In this document: piece by piece, positions 21,733 through 32,666 of the stretch
Numbering within the stretch: position 1 is the stretch's first letter
Layout of the letters: each line of letters starts with the position of its first letter
Source of the DNA: Alligator mississippiensis
Lineage: Eukaryota > Chordata > Crocodylia > Alligatoridae
Length of the DNA stretch: 64,000 nt
Reading direction: 5' to 3'
NCBI RefSeq assembly: GCF_030867095.1
Contig: NC_081827.1
Location: forward strand, 23,813,001-23,877,000
Notes under the pieces: generated by a model
Told to the model about the DNA's origin: nothing
Seen by the model: only the letters and a program-made list of their open reading frames with translations
Database searches by the model: none
Position numbers and translations under genes: made by a program

Positions 21733-22060
21733 GTTACTCAAATATAAGATGACCTTGAATATAAAATGATCCCCCCAGTAATTTGATTCTTTATATAGAA
21801 AATTATGAAATTATAATTTTATTTTTTTTTTTTTTTTATAGAAAACTTGTTGGAAGTTAGTTTTGAATTTGTTCCCCCTCCCACTGCTACAGCAGAGAAA
21901 ATTAATCTGGGGGGTCAGGTAGTCTCTTTGTCCCCCTAGCTTTTTTCGCCTGCAGCCTCTTCCCAGCTTCTTACTGTCAGACCCTGATCTCCCTGAGCTC
22001 ATGGAAGTAAGGGGGAAAAGCCATAACTTTTTACAACATATAACCATCCTATTATTTAAG
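21733..22060. mobile_element. Fragment related to the 16506-17378 transposon
   Basis: TCAAATATAAGATGACC and CCCCAGTAATTTGATTCT match the right-end region of the mariner-like element at 16506-17378, which has CCTCCAGTAATTAGATTCTA. A T-rich run lies at 21819-21838. Boundaries approximate. Confidence 0.45.
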
Positions 22061-22174
22061 ACCATTTAAAAACCACATAGGGATGAATTCTCCACTAACT
22101 AATCACCTGTGGATCTCAGAAAGCAGAATTTACATGGCATGAAATTTATCAAGCACAGTATTACTGTAGGGCAT

Positions 22175-23139
22175 TGTAACAGGGGGCCTTCTCGGGGCCG
22201 ATTTAACCATGGCCCGCCCACCTGTTTCTGGGCTAACCACCCACATCCTCACCCGCCACGCCTTGTTGGAATTAATTAGGTAATGATGTAATTAAGCAGG
22301 AGCCTGCCCATTTCTTGCCCTAATGCCAGGGGGAGCTATCTGCAGCTCCATTCCTCCCCTACACCGCAGTCCAAGCCTTGCAGATGGCATCTCGATGTTA
22401 TCATCATTACCGTCCCCCACACTAGGTCCCAGAATCCTCCTAATTGAACCCCGCCTGGGTTCCTCTCCTCAGGCGGTCTCATCCGCCTTCATAGTAGGCA
22501 GCACAGCTCCCTGAACCGCTCCCCCTTCAGGTGTGGTCCCCAAGGGACCTTTGGCTCACTAGCCCTGGCCCACCTCCAGGCCAGTCGGAGCCCCCGGTGC
22601 ACAGCTCTTGGGAGTCCCTCGCAGTGCGCCCTTAGCCTTTTGACCCTTCCAGTCCTGGCCCCAGCCTGGACCAGTCAGGGGACGTTCAGACAGGCGTGAG
22701 TCTATGGCTTTTCTCTTTCTCTGGGGGTCCACCCTCCAGGCCCTCCAAACAAGGGGTAACCCACCTGGTTGTGGGGGATAGGGGTTCAGGCACCCCAACC
22801 CGCCTTTCACTGGGGTGGTAACTGGCCTGGCATTTCCTGGGGGCTCCTGTGCCACCAAGAGCCCCATCAGGCCACCCACTCCCAGCACGGTGCAGTTTTA
22901 GGTAGTATCCTGGACCAGGAGCCTCCTTACCATCCCCTACAGCTCCTCCCTTACCTCCAGATGATACCAGCAGCCCTCTGGCCAGGCAATGTTGTTGCCT
23001 CGCCTCCAACAGCAGAACTGCCCTGTTTATATGGGCAGCCCTATATAAACCCTTATCAAAATGGCTGCCCTCATCAGGCACCGGGCAGCTGCCAGCTCCA
23101 GGCCCTTAAAGTGGGAGGCACAAACAGTGCCCTGCCACA
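22175..23139 (-). mobile_element. Solo LTR (965 bp)
   Basis: Fossil LTR with ends TGTAAC and GCCACA, flanked by GGCAT on both sides (22170-22174 and 23140-23144), a 5-bp target duplication. Read on the minus strand it starts TGTGGCAGGGC, has TATA-like TTTATATAGGG about 100 bp in, and ends CTGTTACA. No interior is attached, so it is a recombined solo LTR. A relative lies at 1745-2056. Five-base duplications occur in several LTR families, so I leave the family open. Confidence 0.75.
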
Positions 23140-23144
23140 GGCAT

Positions 23145-23671
23145 GAAATTTGGAAGTTGAATATAAGTCAACATATATATGTAAAATATAGGCATCTTCA
23201 TCAAGAAGTAGGTTTACTGGCCTTGGTTGAAGCAACAGTGTTTAGGTACCAGGTGCCAAAAACCAGTAGGGTATCAATATATTTGTTTCACATAATTTGT
23301 TTTAAATATAGCAATTTAAAAGCAGTAAGAAAAATATCTTAGTGGTTTTAATTTAGTTAAGTTTGTTCTTTAAAAGTAATGCTGAATGGCAATGTGTTAT
23401 CACATAGAAATTTCAAACTCCACTGGATTTTGTCCAACTGTAACTGCTGAACCAAATAAAAAGCTCATACTTTTAAGGATTTCTTAGATCTTTAGAATTT
23501 TGTGACACAATCTCTCCTTAAGTGAAGAACTCGTTATAAAACAGTGATTTTTCACAGTGATTAATTGTTCTCAGTTGATCTTGTCTGCTGAGGACAAGAT
23601 TCAAAGCAACTGGTTTAACTGTCAACTAGGGACAATAGGTTAGCTATTAGAAGTATATTAATTATAACGGT
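23145..23671. other. No feature recognised
   Basis: AT-rich DNA without recognisable coding or repeat content. Confidence 0.5.
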
Positions 23672-24080
23672 AGTTAAGCCCTGGGGCAGGTTACCCAAGG
23701 GTATGGAATCCTCATCGCAGGATGTTTTCAAAACAAATTAGACAAGTATCTGTCAGGGATAGTTTTAACATATTCAATCCTTTCTCAGAGCAGAGGGATG
23801 GACTAAATGAGTTCTTGGGTTAGGCACAGACATTCAAAAAGCTCGAGGCAGATCCAATCTAAATTACATGGATTTCTGTAAGTGGTGTAGTTTAGACAGA
23901 TAGTGAACAGAACGCACATTCGCCCTTTGCAGGGGGGAGACAAATATTAGACTGGGTTCCACCATTTTTTCTGTTCAGCTATGGATATAGACTGGTTTCT
24001 GACCATTTATATTGGTAAAAAATGTAATGTCTGTACCTGGCCCTGATGTTCTTTCCAACCTCACAATTCTATTATTCTAC
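23672..24080 (+). mobile_element. Old CR1 3' end, interrupted
   Basis: AAGCCCTGGGGCAGGTTACC, TTAGACAAGTATCTGTCAGG and GGGATGGACTAAATGA match the 3' part of an ancient CR1 (L3-like). The last segment, ATGTTCTTTCCAACCTCACA to the end near 24080, resumes after a 217-bp insertion at 23822-24038. More diverged than the other CR1 copies. Confidence 0.7.
23822..24038. mobile_element. Short TIR element (MITE) inside old CR1
   Basis: Left end AGGCACAGACATTC and reversed right end AGGTACAGACATTAC form short inverted repeats. It splits a recognisable CR1 3' end, which supports insertion. No clear target duplication. Confidence 0.5.
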
Positions 24081-25374
24081 AAGTACAAGGTAAGCTTCAC
24101 TTGCCAGAGACCTGTAAGTGACTGTGATTTGTTGAGACCAGCTGCTTATACTTTGAGGAGTGATTCTTGGTGCACCAGTTTTTAGAGCCTAACAGTTTGA
24201 CCTGGCAGGTAATTGCAAAAGCAGTACACCCTCCATCTCATCTGCCACGTCTTGATGTATATATGAAAAAGGGAGGATCCTTGATCTGATTCACCAGCAA
24301 CTCTTGATTCTGTGTTGTTTCTTGGGGCCCCATCTCCCCTTTAACCTCTTCCTTCCAGCAACCCAATCTTATGGATCTTTCCCAGGTCATCTGTCATTGG
24401 AACACAGAGTATTCCTGTCCTCACAATTGGTTCATATTATAAAACAGGCCATAGCCCACTTTTAACTTATTCCTTGGGCCTTAGATAGGTTACACCCAGC
24501 TGGGTTCAACCTTCTAATTCCTTTTGTATCACTTCACTTAAGAAAAGTTCAAAGGGGCACCCTTATCTAAGGGTCCCTGGGGAATATCCCCTTTCTGCCA
24601 TGATTAACTCACGGTTCATTGTCTTTTCTCTGCCAGCAGGGCAGGGGGGACCTCTACGCTCTCCTGGTGCTGGCCGTCAGACCACCGTTACCAGCTCGCT
24701 GAATGCAGATAGGTGCTAAGACTCCTCTGAGTCTGATTAGAAAAGCAGTTGTTGCTCCTCTCACTTCACCACTGTCAGGGCAGGCTCAGGTCAGATCCAG
24801 CTCTTCAGCAGTTGTGCTCCCTTCTCTCTGACTCTCCATTCCCAGCTGGGATGGTGTACATCTTTATGACATGGTCCTCTGCGCACAAGCCCAGACAGAG
24901 CCAGCATGAGCAGCAGTCGTGGCACTGGGAATTCCCTAGACCACACCACCCGTGCTTCTTCCGGTAGGTTACTGCTCCCGAGGAGTTTTTGTTTCTCCTT
25001 CCCCCACATCCAGAAGAGGTGGGGACACCCCTAGAGACTTCGGAACTGCAGTAAAGGTCAGTGGAATGTATTCCTCTATGACAGTTACCAAATATAGTAA
25101 AATTCCTAAAGTTAATGCCTAACTTGATACAATTGAATGCATTTGAATACATTTAAAGTGAAAGGAAATGTCCTCACAGTCTTTACTATAGTTTCCTCAA
25201 ATGTAACACATTATATATGACAAGCAGAAAAAGCAGATTCCATAATCTGATGCAATCCAGCCTGGTCTGTTACCCACATCACTATTTCTTTTTCCCGTTC
25301 TTGATTACAGGTCTGAGGAGGAGTAGAAGGTTACAATTGAAGTTGTTAGAACAAGCAGTCACTGTAGTCATTAT
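24081..25374. other. No feature recognised
   Basis: Unique-looking DNA with moderate GC near 24.6-25.0 kb. Open frames there lack homology that I can recall, and I see no exon with paired splice sites. Confidence 0.45.
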
Positions 25375-25964
25375 GGGCACTGACAGAAGTGACATTTTCA
25401 TGTGATCAGCCCCCTGGAAGTGCTCTACAGCCATGCCTTGACAGAATTGCACGGCTCCAGAGTGCTTTAATACTGGCCGATCATGTGACAAATTAACCCT
25501 CATCTAATGAGAGATCAGATGAAGGCACTCCAAAGTGGAGTGCCTTCGGGAACTTCTGTTAATACTCCATACAATTGGGGCTGGCCTGATGCAGCCCAGC
25601 CACCCCTGGTGCTGTCTTCAGGAAGGAAGAGGGAGAAGGGAGGGGGAGTGAGCTGCAGGCTGGGGTTTGCCCAGCCTGAGCTGGAGTGGGGGCAGGTGGA
25701 CTGGAACCCCTTCCCCCCATCTCATGCCCCCCCACCTCCCTCCTCATCTAGGGCAAACCCTACCCCTCAGCTCCTTCCCCTCCTTTCCCTACCAGAGCTG
25801 GGAGGGGAAGCAGGGCTAAGGAAGAGAGGTTGCAGGCAGGCTCCTCAGCTGGACTGGCTCCAAAGCGGTTGTTGGGTCGGGGGGGGGGAGGGTGTCACTA
25901 ACTCATGGTGCTTTCTGTGAAGCACTATGAGTTAGAGCAGGGACTTGTGCATCTGGTAGTGCCC
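25375..25964 (+). mobile_element. Harbinger-like MITE, copy 1 (590 bp)
   Basis: Starts GGGCACTGACAGAAGTGACA and reversed right end is GGGCACTACCAGATG. Flanked by TAT on both sides, a 3-bp duplication as in PIF/Harbinger elements. Two internal hairpins are conserved with copy 2 (42275-42919): GAAGGCACTC/GAGTGCCTTC at 25521-25547 and CTAACTCAT-GTGCTT with its complement at 25898-25935. Non-autonomous. Superfamily inferred from duplication length and TIR. Confidence 0.7.
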
Positions 25965-28196
25965 TATGATTTTCAGAACTACCGCTTGTCTTCAGATTAC
26001 TCTGTACCTGCATACACTGGATTGTAAATGAAGCTCATTTTATGCTATCTTGTACTGGCAGGACTTTAAAATAATTAAGCAAATTATGCAGAAGACTTTT
26101 TTAAGTATATACCAAAAGTAATTTACATTAGTGTGATACAACTAGAACAGTTCTTTGCTACCCACTCCCTTGAGTAGCTGCTTGTAGAAGCAGCTGATGT
26201 CAGGAATGTGGAGGAACAAGTTTAAATGAATTGCAAAATAAAATTAATACTGCAGATCCATTGCAATTCTTCAAAATAGTCTCAGATTAGCTGTTGGGCC
26301 AAATTTTTTGTTGGTGTAATTGCCTTTATGTGCCTAAACCTGTATATCTAAGGGTTCTGTTTTCTTTAGTTTGAATAGATATTTAACTACCCAGGTAGAA
26401 AGCACAAATTATATTTGCTTGAAAATCCAAATAAGATCTAAGCTGCATAAAATCTTGCCCACTGAAAGCTTCAAGCACAGAATTAGAACATTAAAATTTA
26501 GAGGCCAATTTAAAAACTTTTACAGGTCATTCAGCTTATGAAACAAACCATTTTCTAGCTTGTACAGGGGAAATATAGCTGGATTTACATTCTTCCCCTC
26601 AGCTCCTCTGACCTTACTCCCACCACTAAAATCAATGTTTTAGCTAGTCTATGAAATTTTAAAAGCAGGTTTTCAATATTTGCTGAAGCACAAATTGGAA
26701 ACAAATGCAATCCACTGCATAATTTAACAAATACACAGTCAGTTTTTCACCTAAGGATGATGGAACTATACCAATTTGCATTAGCAGAGGACTGGATCAC
26801 AATCCTTAAAGTAACAAAGCAAAATGACACTATTTTAAGATATTACAATACCACTGGAGCTCACAGAGAGAAAATTTGGCTAATCATGCATATAAGGTTT
26901 TGGCTAATTTGACAACAAAGGCTATGATGCACTAGTCAAAGCAGAGACAATAATAAAAACACTAACACAGAATAACAGCAGAAAACAAGCTACATTTATT
27001 CTCTAAACAGCAGACAAAATAACTGCACAGTATTTGTGGTTTTCAGATGCTTCAGAGGATTGCGGAGTATTTAGTGGAAATCTTTCAAAATTACCAACTA
27101 AATTGATGGACATCTTGTTTTATATTTATTACATCACTGAAATTGGGTGTTACTATATTTAAGTGAGACTTTGTAGGAGTTTTTCACCTTACCAGTTTTA
27201 GACTAAACTAAACAGTCTTTTATTGAATCTGAACATTTTTTCAGTCAGCCTGGTCTGGAATCAAGGCTTTAATACAATTCACAAAGTGTTTCCAAAATAA
27301 AAGAAAATGCAAATCCATTATGCTGTGTTTGTTGATCTTTTTGAAGGTTGTGAAAAGTAAGTTTTTGCATGTTTTCTATCTATGAGTTTTATTTTTTGAC
27401 TTTTCCTGTAGTTCTAGCATGGGTGGGAGAGAGAGAAACCTACCCAAAGATCTGATTACAGTGTTTGAAATGTGCACCACAGAATTCATCTTACAGTAGC
27501 TTTGACCATCTTGATGTGGGATGGCAGCAATTTAAATATGCATTTAGTATATAGGACTATAAGTCAGCTCTAAGCCAATTCTGTTACTATGATACATGTG
27601 GTTTATGTCAGGATTGCATTGGCATTGGACAAGTATAAATAGATTGTCTATCATCATGTAGTACCCTACAGGGTCTAGTGTACTTTAATGTCTACATCCT
27701 TACTTACTCTTCAAAGAAATCCTATTTTAAGAAGGAAAAGATGTACACGCTTCATACATGCTTCTCTGTTTGTACATTTATACTACCAGCTATAGCCTTA
27801 TCTTTCATTCCCTGCAGCAGTCCCTGTGCTCTTCTGCTTTGCTGACATTTTTCTTTTCATCGAGCCTAATCCCATCAGAGTTTCTCCTTCAAGAATAAGA
27901 TCTCCATTTCCCTCCTTTATAGTGGCCAGAGACAATTCTGTCCTGGCAGACTCCCATAACCAGTTCAGTACAGCTAACATACCTGTCTATTTGTTGTAGC
28001 CATGTTGCAAGGTCAGTTAATTCTTATAATTACATACTGGCATCCTGATTCTGTATTTAGAAACTAACATACAAGAGCACCTAGGCAGAACCAGTTCTTT
28101 CTCTTCCCCAGGCTGAATCCTCGTCCCTTTACAGGGTTGGCTTCTCAGGCCATACTGCTGAGAACCACTGTTTTCCCAAACCTTTGTTTGCTTTAC
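25965..28196. other. No feature recognised
   Basis: AT-rich DNA of 2.2 kb. No named repeat, no supported exon. Possible intergenic unique sequence. Confidence 0.5.
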
Positions 28197-28802
28197 AGAC
28201 ATACTCCACTACAGAGAAGCTTCCAGGGCCCTCTAACTCCAGTTGACTGGGCTCTCAGACCTTCTGGTTTGGCTTAATCCTTCCCTGGATACCAGGACCC
28301 TCTATGGGCTCAAAATAAAACAAAGTTTTGAGCCCATAGAGTTTTACAGGCTGCTTGCCTGTAAAACTCAGTCTTTCTCTACCCAGGGGGCTTGCCTCTG
28401 CTCTCAGGCCTGCAGATCTGTCTATATAAGTTCCAGCCCCTTTAGAAGCCCTGCAGCCCAGAACTCCTCACCCTGTGGAGAGACTGCCTGGCCAGCTCAG
28501 GCTCTGGGCTTTCATAGCTCCAGCCTGAGCCCTCTTCCGGTCAGCTGAGTCTCTCAGTGGCCCCCTGCACCACCCGCAAGCAGCCTTGCAGGCTGCTAGC
28601 TCCCTAAAAGGAGCAGGCACATCCCAGTGCTCTGTTACAGAGCTGCTCTAAATAAAGCACCCCCAGAGCACATGTAAAGATGTTCCTATATTCCAGTCCT
28701 TGCACCAGGGATTGTTTTTGTTTTGTGTTATGGATCAAATGCGTACAGACATCCTTCACTACAGAGAAGCTTCCAGGGCTCTCTAACTCCACTTGACTGA
28801 GA
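28197..28802 (-). mobile_element. LTR-like fossil, relative of 30389-31250
   Basis: The block 28247-28572 is an inverted copy of 30644-30943 (shared GGGCTCTCAGACC, TATATAAGTTCCAGCCCC, CAGCCCAGAACTCCTCACCC). It holds TATA-like sequence, consistent with an LTR promoter region. A 57-bp direct repeat (ACAGAAGCTTCC-type, CACTACAGAGAAGCTTCCAG) lies on both sides, at 28197-28256 and 28745-28802. Ends not defined; a fossil fragment. Confidence 0.55.
28302..28369. repeat. Two adjacent perfect hairpins
   Basis: TCTATGGGCTCAAAA and TTTTGAGCCCATAGA form a 15-bp stem at 28302-28341. GTTTTACAGG and CCTGTAAAAC form a second stem at 28342-28369. The sister repeat at 30.88 kb lacks the central 24 bp. Confidence 0.9.
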
Positions 28803-28818
28803 CACAGGATGCATTAAT

Positions 28819-28960
28819 CAGGGGGTTTCAACCTCCAGCCCATGGGCTAGATTTGGCCTGAGGTGCCATATCATTCAGACTCACTGAGACACCCTCTCGC
28901 TCTCTTCCTTATGGCCCTACATGGATCCCTCTTTTGGCTGCCCAGGGTCCAGCTTCAAAA
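28819..28960 (+). mobile_element. hAT left-end fragment
   Basis: CAGGGGGTTTCAACCTCCAG followed by CCCATGGGCTAGATTTGGCC has the form of the hAT termini at 35130 and 60704. No right end is recognised. Confidence 0.55.
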
Positions 28961-28985
28961 AGCAGGATGAGATAGTGCCTAACCT

Positions 28986-29045
28986 GTGGGATGGTAGTTA
29001 GAGCGCTGCAGCAATTGCAAAGAGAAGAAAGTTAAAATCTCCTAT
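28986..29045 (+). repeat. tRNA-derived SINE-like remnant
   Basis: A-box-like TGGTAGTTAGAGCG (28992-29005) and AGTTAAAATCTCC (29030-29042, B-box-like) at tRNA spacing. Confidence 0.5.
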
Positions 29046-30388
29046 GGATAAAAGGGTCCTCAGTTTCCTATGGTAAGTACCCCCTTGGCCTAACCCTTCA
29101 GTTATGGGGGCTAAAGTAGAGGATGGCCCACCTCCTCCTCCAGAGTCTAACACTGGTTGATCCTAGGTTTCTGGCTAAGTTTTCATGTCAAGAATGGCAG
29201 GTATTTGTGTATGTAGCTGCATACCTGCCCAGCCAGCTTGTAGCCTATTGTGCACACTCAGTCTGTGTAATCCACACTGCAGACGAAATAGAATTGCTGC
29301 CTGTATGGAAGTGTCAAAAATACCACTTATATGGGTAGAAACATGCCATTTAGACACAAACAAGCAAGTGGAATTCCATCCTTAGTGTACGCAGTAGTAA
29401 TTGCATATCGAAACTTCTGTGCAGAATCATAGCCTTATCTTTCTGAAAATCTTCTGAGCTAACTGCTCTGATGTTCTTTGTGGATCCAAACTTTGGATAA
29501 GAATGATATAGTGAACAAAAGCTGAAGGATAAGAAGAGCAGCTGAAAAAGCATCTGAGAGTCCCAAAGGCTACTGCCTGAAATCATTTTGAGAGCTGCGA
29601 CAGCAGGTATTCACCACATGCACTACACTGCTCAGACCATTTCTCAACTGTATGAACAAAGCATGATTAGTAGGTTGGAAATGTAGCTCTGCAGGCTGCT
29701 GCTAGCCTTTTTTTGGAATATGGTAACTCTGCTAATTACCTCAGCAAACTGTATTGTGGAGATAAGTACAATTTTTCTGGATTCAGCTGCATTTTAGGAA
29801 ATGTTGCTACTCTGAAAAATGTCCATTTGTTGAAGAATTCCAAGATCTTTTCCAAACTGACTAAGAGTAAGCCAGCTGTAGGTTATAGTGGCTTTTACCT
29901 TTCCCCCAACTTCATTTCAGACACCTTAAGATATGTCTCAAGTTAAAATGGTGTATGCTGACCTCAGTGTACTTTTGTATTAAGAACTAAAATACACAAA
30001 AGGATTTACAGACGATGATCTCAGTGTCGTCTCACATACAGGTGCTTGGTTCTGGCAGTGAAATTAATATATTCAAATGAGGTACCTTAGCTCTCTGGAA
30101 GGGAATGGGGAGAGTTGGGTGCTCCAGAATAGAACATACAGTACTCAACTTCCTGAGCAGGGTGGACGCCTAAACCAGACAATAAAATATGCTGAAGAAA
30201 GGAATGTGTCTAAAGTCCTGCCTCTGACTTAAATCACATAACCCAGTGCTTATATATGACTGGGGTTCACAGCCCAAAACCACTTACTAGACTTACTGGT
30301 AACTTGTTTCTCTGGGTATGGATAACTAGCTCTCTTTTCTTCTAAAATACAGCTGCTTTTCATCATTTATAATATGGAATAGCTTAGA
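29046..30388. other. No feature recognised
   Basis: Unique-looking DNA. Nothing supportable. Confidence 0.5.
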
Positions 30389-31250
30389 TGTCATGGGACT
30401 CACCCAGGAAGTGGGGAAACCCAATATCCTCTGCAGCCTCAGGGTGTTCAAACCCGCCTCTCCCACCAACAGTTAGGCAGGTGGGGGGCACTTCCAATCC
30501 TCCTTTTGAAGTGGCTGTACTGTGGAAAAATAAACATAAGATTCATAGGGCCAGAGACAGTAAGAAAGAGGCTGACCCTGTAGCCCATTGATGAGGGCAC
30601 TTCCAAGGGAGTGGGGACTTTGGAGTACAAGTCTTTGCTCCCAGACTGGTGCAGGGGGCCAATGAGACTCAGCTGACCAGAAAAGGGCTCAGGCTGGAGC
30701 TCTGAAAGCCCAGAGCCTGAGTCAGGCAGGCAGTCTCTCCACAGGGTGAGGAGTTCTGGGCAGCAGGGCTCCTAAAGGGGCTGGAACTTATATAGACAAA
30801 TCTGCAAGCCTGAGAGCAGAGGCAAGCCTCCTGGGTAGAGAAGGACTCTTTTACAGGCAAGCAGCCTTTGTTTTATTTTGAGCCCATGGAGAGTCCTGGT
30901 ACCTGGGGAAGGGCTAAGCCAAACCAGAGGGTCTGAGAGCCCAGAAAAGGGGCAGCATGCAGGACTAGGGGGCTGGTAACCCAGAGATGGGGAGGTGTGC
31001 AGGACCAGGGGTCCTGGACCCCTGAGAAGGAGCGGTGTAAGGGACTAGGGAAGTCCGAAAGCCCAAGGGGATGAGTGCATAATGAGGCAAAATCACAGAG
31101 AGAAAACAGCTGTAGGGCATGCTTGGGGGAGGTACAGAGCCGTGCAAGGAGCCCTTAAGGCAACAGGTGCCCGGCCAAGGTACAGACAGGCTGAGAGGGT
31201 GGGGCTACTGGCTTGGGGGCACAAGACTGTGATCAAGGGGACCCAGAAGA
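30389..31250 (+). mobile_element. LTR-like fossil in sense orientation
   Basis: Begins TGTCATGGGACTCACCC, has TATA-like CTTATATAGAC near 30787 and a region homologous (inverted) to 28247-28572. Three 41-bp tandem units follow. Right end uncertain because a hAT-like terminus begins at 31255. No retroviral interior is seen. Confidence 0.5.
30940..31062 (+). repeat. About 41-bp tandem repeat, three units
   Basis: Units begin CCCAGAAAAGGGGCAGCATG, CCCAGAGATGGGGAGGTGTG and CCCTGAGAAGGAGCGGTGTA, each followed by GGACTAGGG or GGACCAGGG. Confidence 0.75.
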
Positions 31251-31254
31251 GGCC

Positions 31255-31600
31255 CAGTGGGCAGGAACAACGCGTAGGGGGTGCACCCGGGTGCACGTGT
31301 GCCTCCTGAGTGTGGCGGTGCACCCACTACAAAAAGGCGTCACCGACACGGTCAGCGGCGCCTGTGGACGGTTGTCACTCACCACCTCCCCCCACCCGCC
31401 ACCAACACTGCCGGTGGCATCTGTGGGCAGTCAGCGATCCCTGTTGGCCACCGCTGGTGCTGCCGGTGGCATCTGTGGGTGGTCGCTGACCCCGGTCGGC
31501 GCTGACACCTCCTCCCCCCCGCTGCCGACAGCGCCGGCGGCATTTGTGGGAGCTCCCACTTACTGCCGCCGCACTCCTGACACCACCATACCCCCCGCAG
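31255..31600 (+). mobile_element. hAT-like terminus plus about 60-bp minisatellite
   Basis: Starts CAGTGGGCAGGAACAACGCG followed by TAGGGGGTGCACCCGGGTGC, matching the reversed right end of the element at 32781-33126. Four GC-rich units of about 60 bp (CTGCCGGTGGCATCTGTGGG and variants) run 31333-31600. The right terminus is not found. Confidence 0.5.
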
Positions 31601-32280
31601 CTGCCAGGGACATGTGTCGTTCATGCCAGTGGGTATCGACACAGGCCCAGGCTCACACAGAGTCCATAAGCAGCCTCCCTTTTATAACCCTCATTAAGAG
31701 CAAGGTGTGGTGAGCAAGATTCAAGGGAAGGTCTGCAGCCGAGCCTGGCCATGCGGCGCCTGCCTGGCTCACCAGGGAATGTCATGGCTACTCCCATGGC
31801 CATGGACTTGCTACAGGCTCTTAGAGTCACTCTAATTAAAGTGTCCACAGTGTTGCGTGCATTCAACTTGTGTACTGAAGCACCCCGCGCTTCAAAATGG
31901 CAGCAAGGGCGCTTTAGTTAAAGGGGACCTGCCACCATTTTGAAGCATGGGGACGCTGAATACATGAGATATGGAGACTGCTGGAGCATGCTAATTTGAA
32001 CGCTCCAGCAGACTTGATTAATCAACTCTGCTGTGGCGCAATGCAATTGCAGCATGTTGGAGCAGCATGCCCACACGTGTACAGACACTCTAGGATCCCA
32101 TTTCCAGGGACAGAGCCCTCATCGCTGGGCTACAGTCATGCTCCCTCTTGCTTATTTTGTCTCTGGACCTATGAATGTTGCATGCCTTTCTTCACAGTGG
32201 CTCAGCTGGCGCACGACATTACCCTGGTGGAAAATGCCCCCTCACAACACTATATACAGCCTCTTTGGTCATGTCACTTT
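31601..32280. other. Possible MITE remnant; otherwise unannotated
   Basis: A stretch at 31860-32090 has inverted motifs around CTTCAAAATGG and CCATTTTGAAG and ends ACACGTGTACAGACAC, like the ends of TIR MITEs. Not resolved. Confidence 0.3.
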
Positions 32281-32284
32281 CCTG

Positions 32285-32375
32285 GGAGATGTGGGTTTGG
32301 ACTCCCTCAAGCTGAGGAGGACACTAAACCTGGGTCTCCCACTTTGTAGATGAGTGTTTTAACTAGACTATTATT
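32285..32375 (-). repeat. tRNA-derived SINE-like remnant
   Basis: On the minus strand TAGTCTAGTTAAAACACTC then GGAGACCCAGGTTTAGTGTCC reads like the A-box to B-box span of a MIR-type SINE. Confidence 0.55.
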
Positions 32376-32666
32376 TAAAAGTCTGAATCTACTTCCACTG
32401 GCTGTGCTTTGTGCTGAATTCAATGCTGTCTCTGCATTTTAGCTTAATTTCAGCACATCTAATAGAAAGGGAACTCTGGGGATTTAGGCACATGGATGTC
32501 TCATTTGTGAATCCCAAACAGCCTTATGTGGGAGATCAATGTTGAGCTGCCCAACTCAGTCAAGCTGGTGGTACTTCTGGGAATACATAGTAGTAGAATT
32601 TTAGGTGGAAGTAGAACTGTAGTGGTGAAAGCATAGATGTACCCAATGCCTCTGATACCTAAGTGG

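Noticed and set aside
28247-30943. Inverted pair 28247-28572 and 30644-30943 as the termini of one large transposon
   Set aside because: The blocks lie inside larger LTR-like units with TATA boxes and different flanks; two independent LTR relatives fit better.
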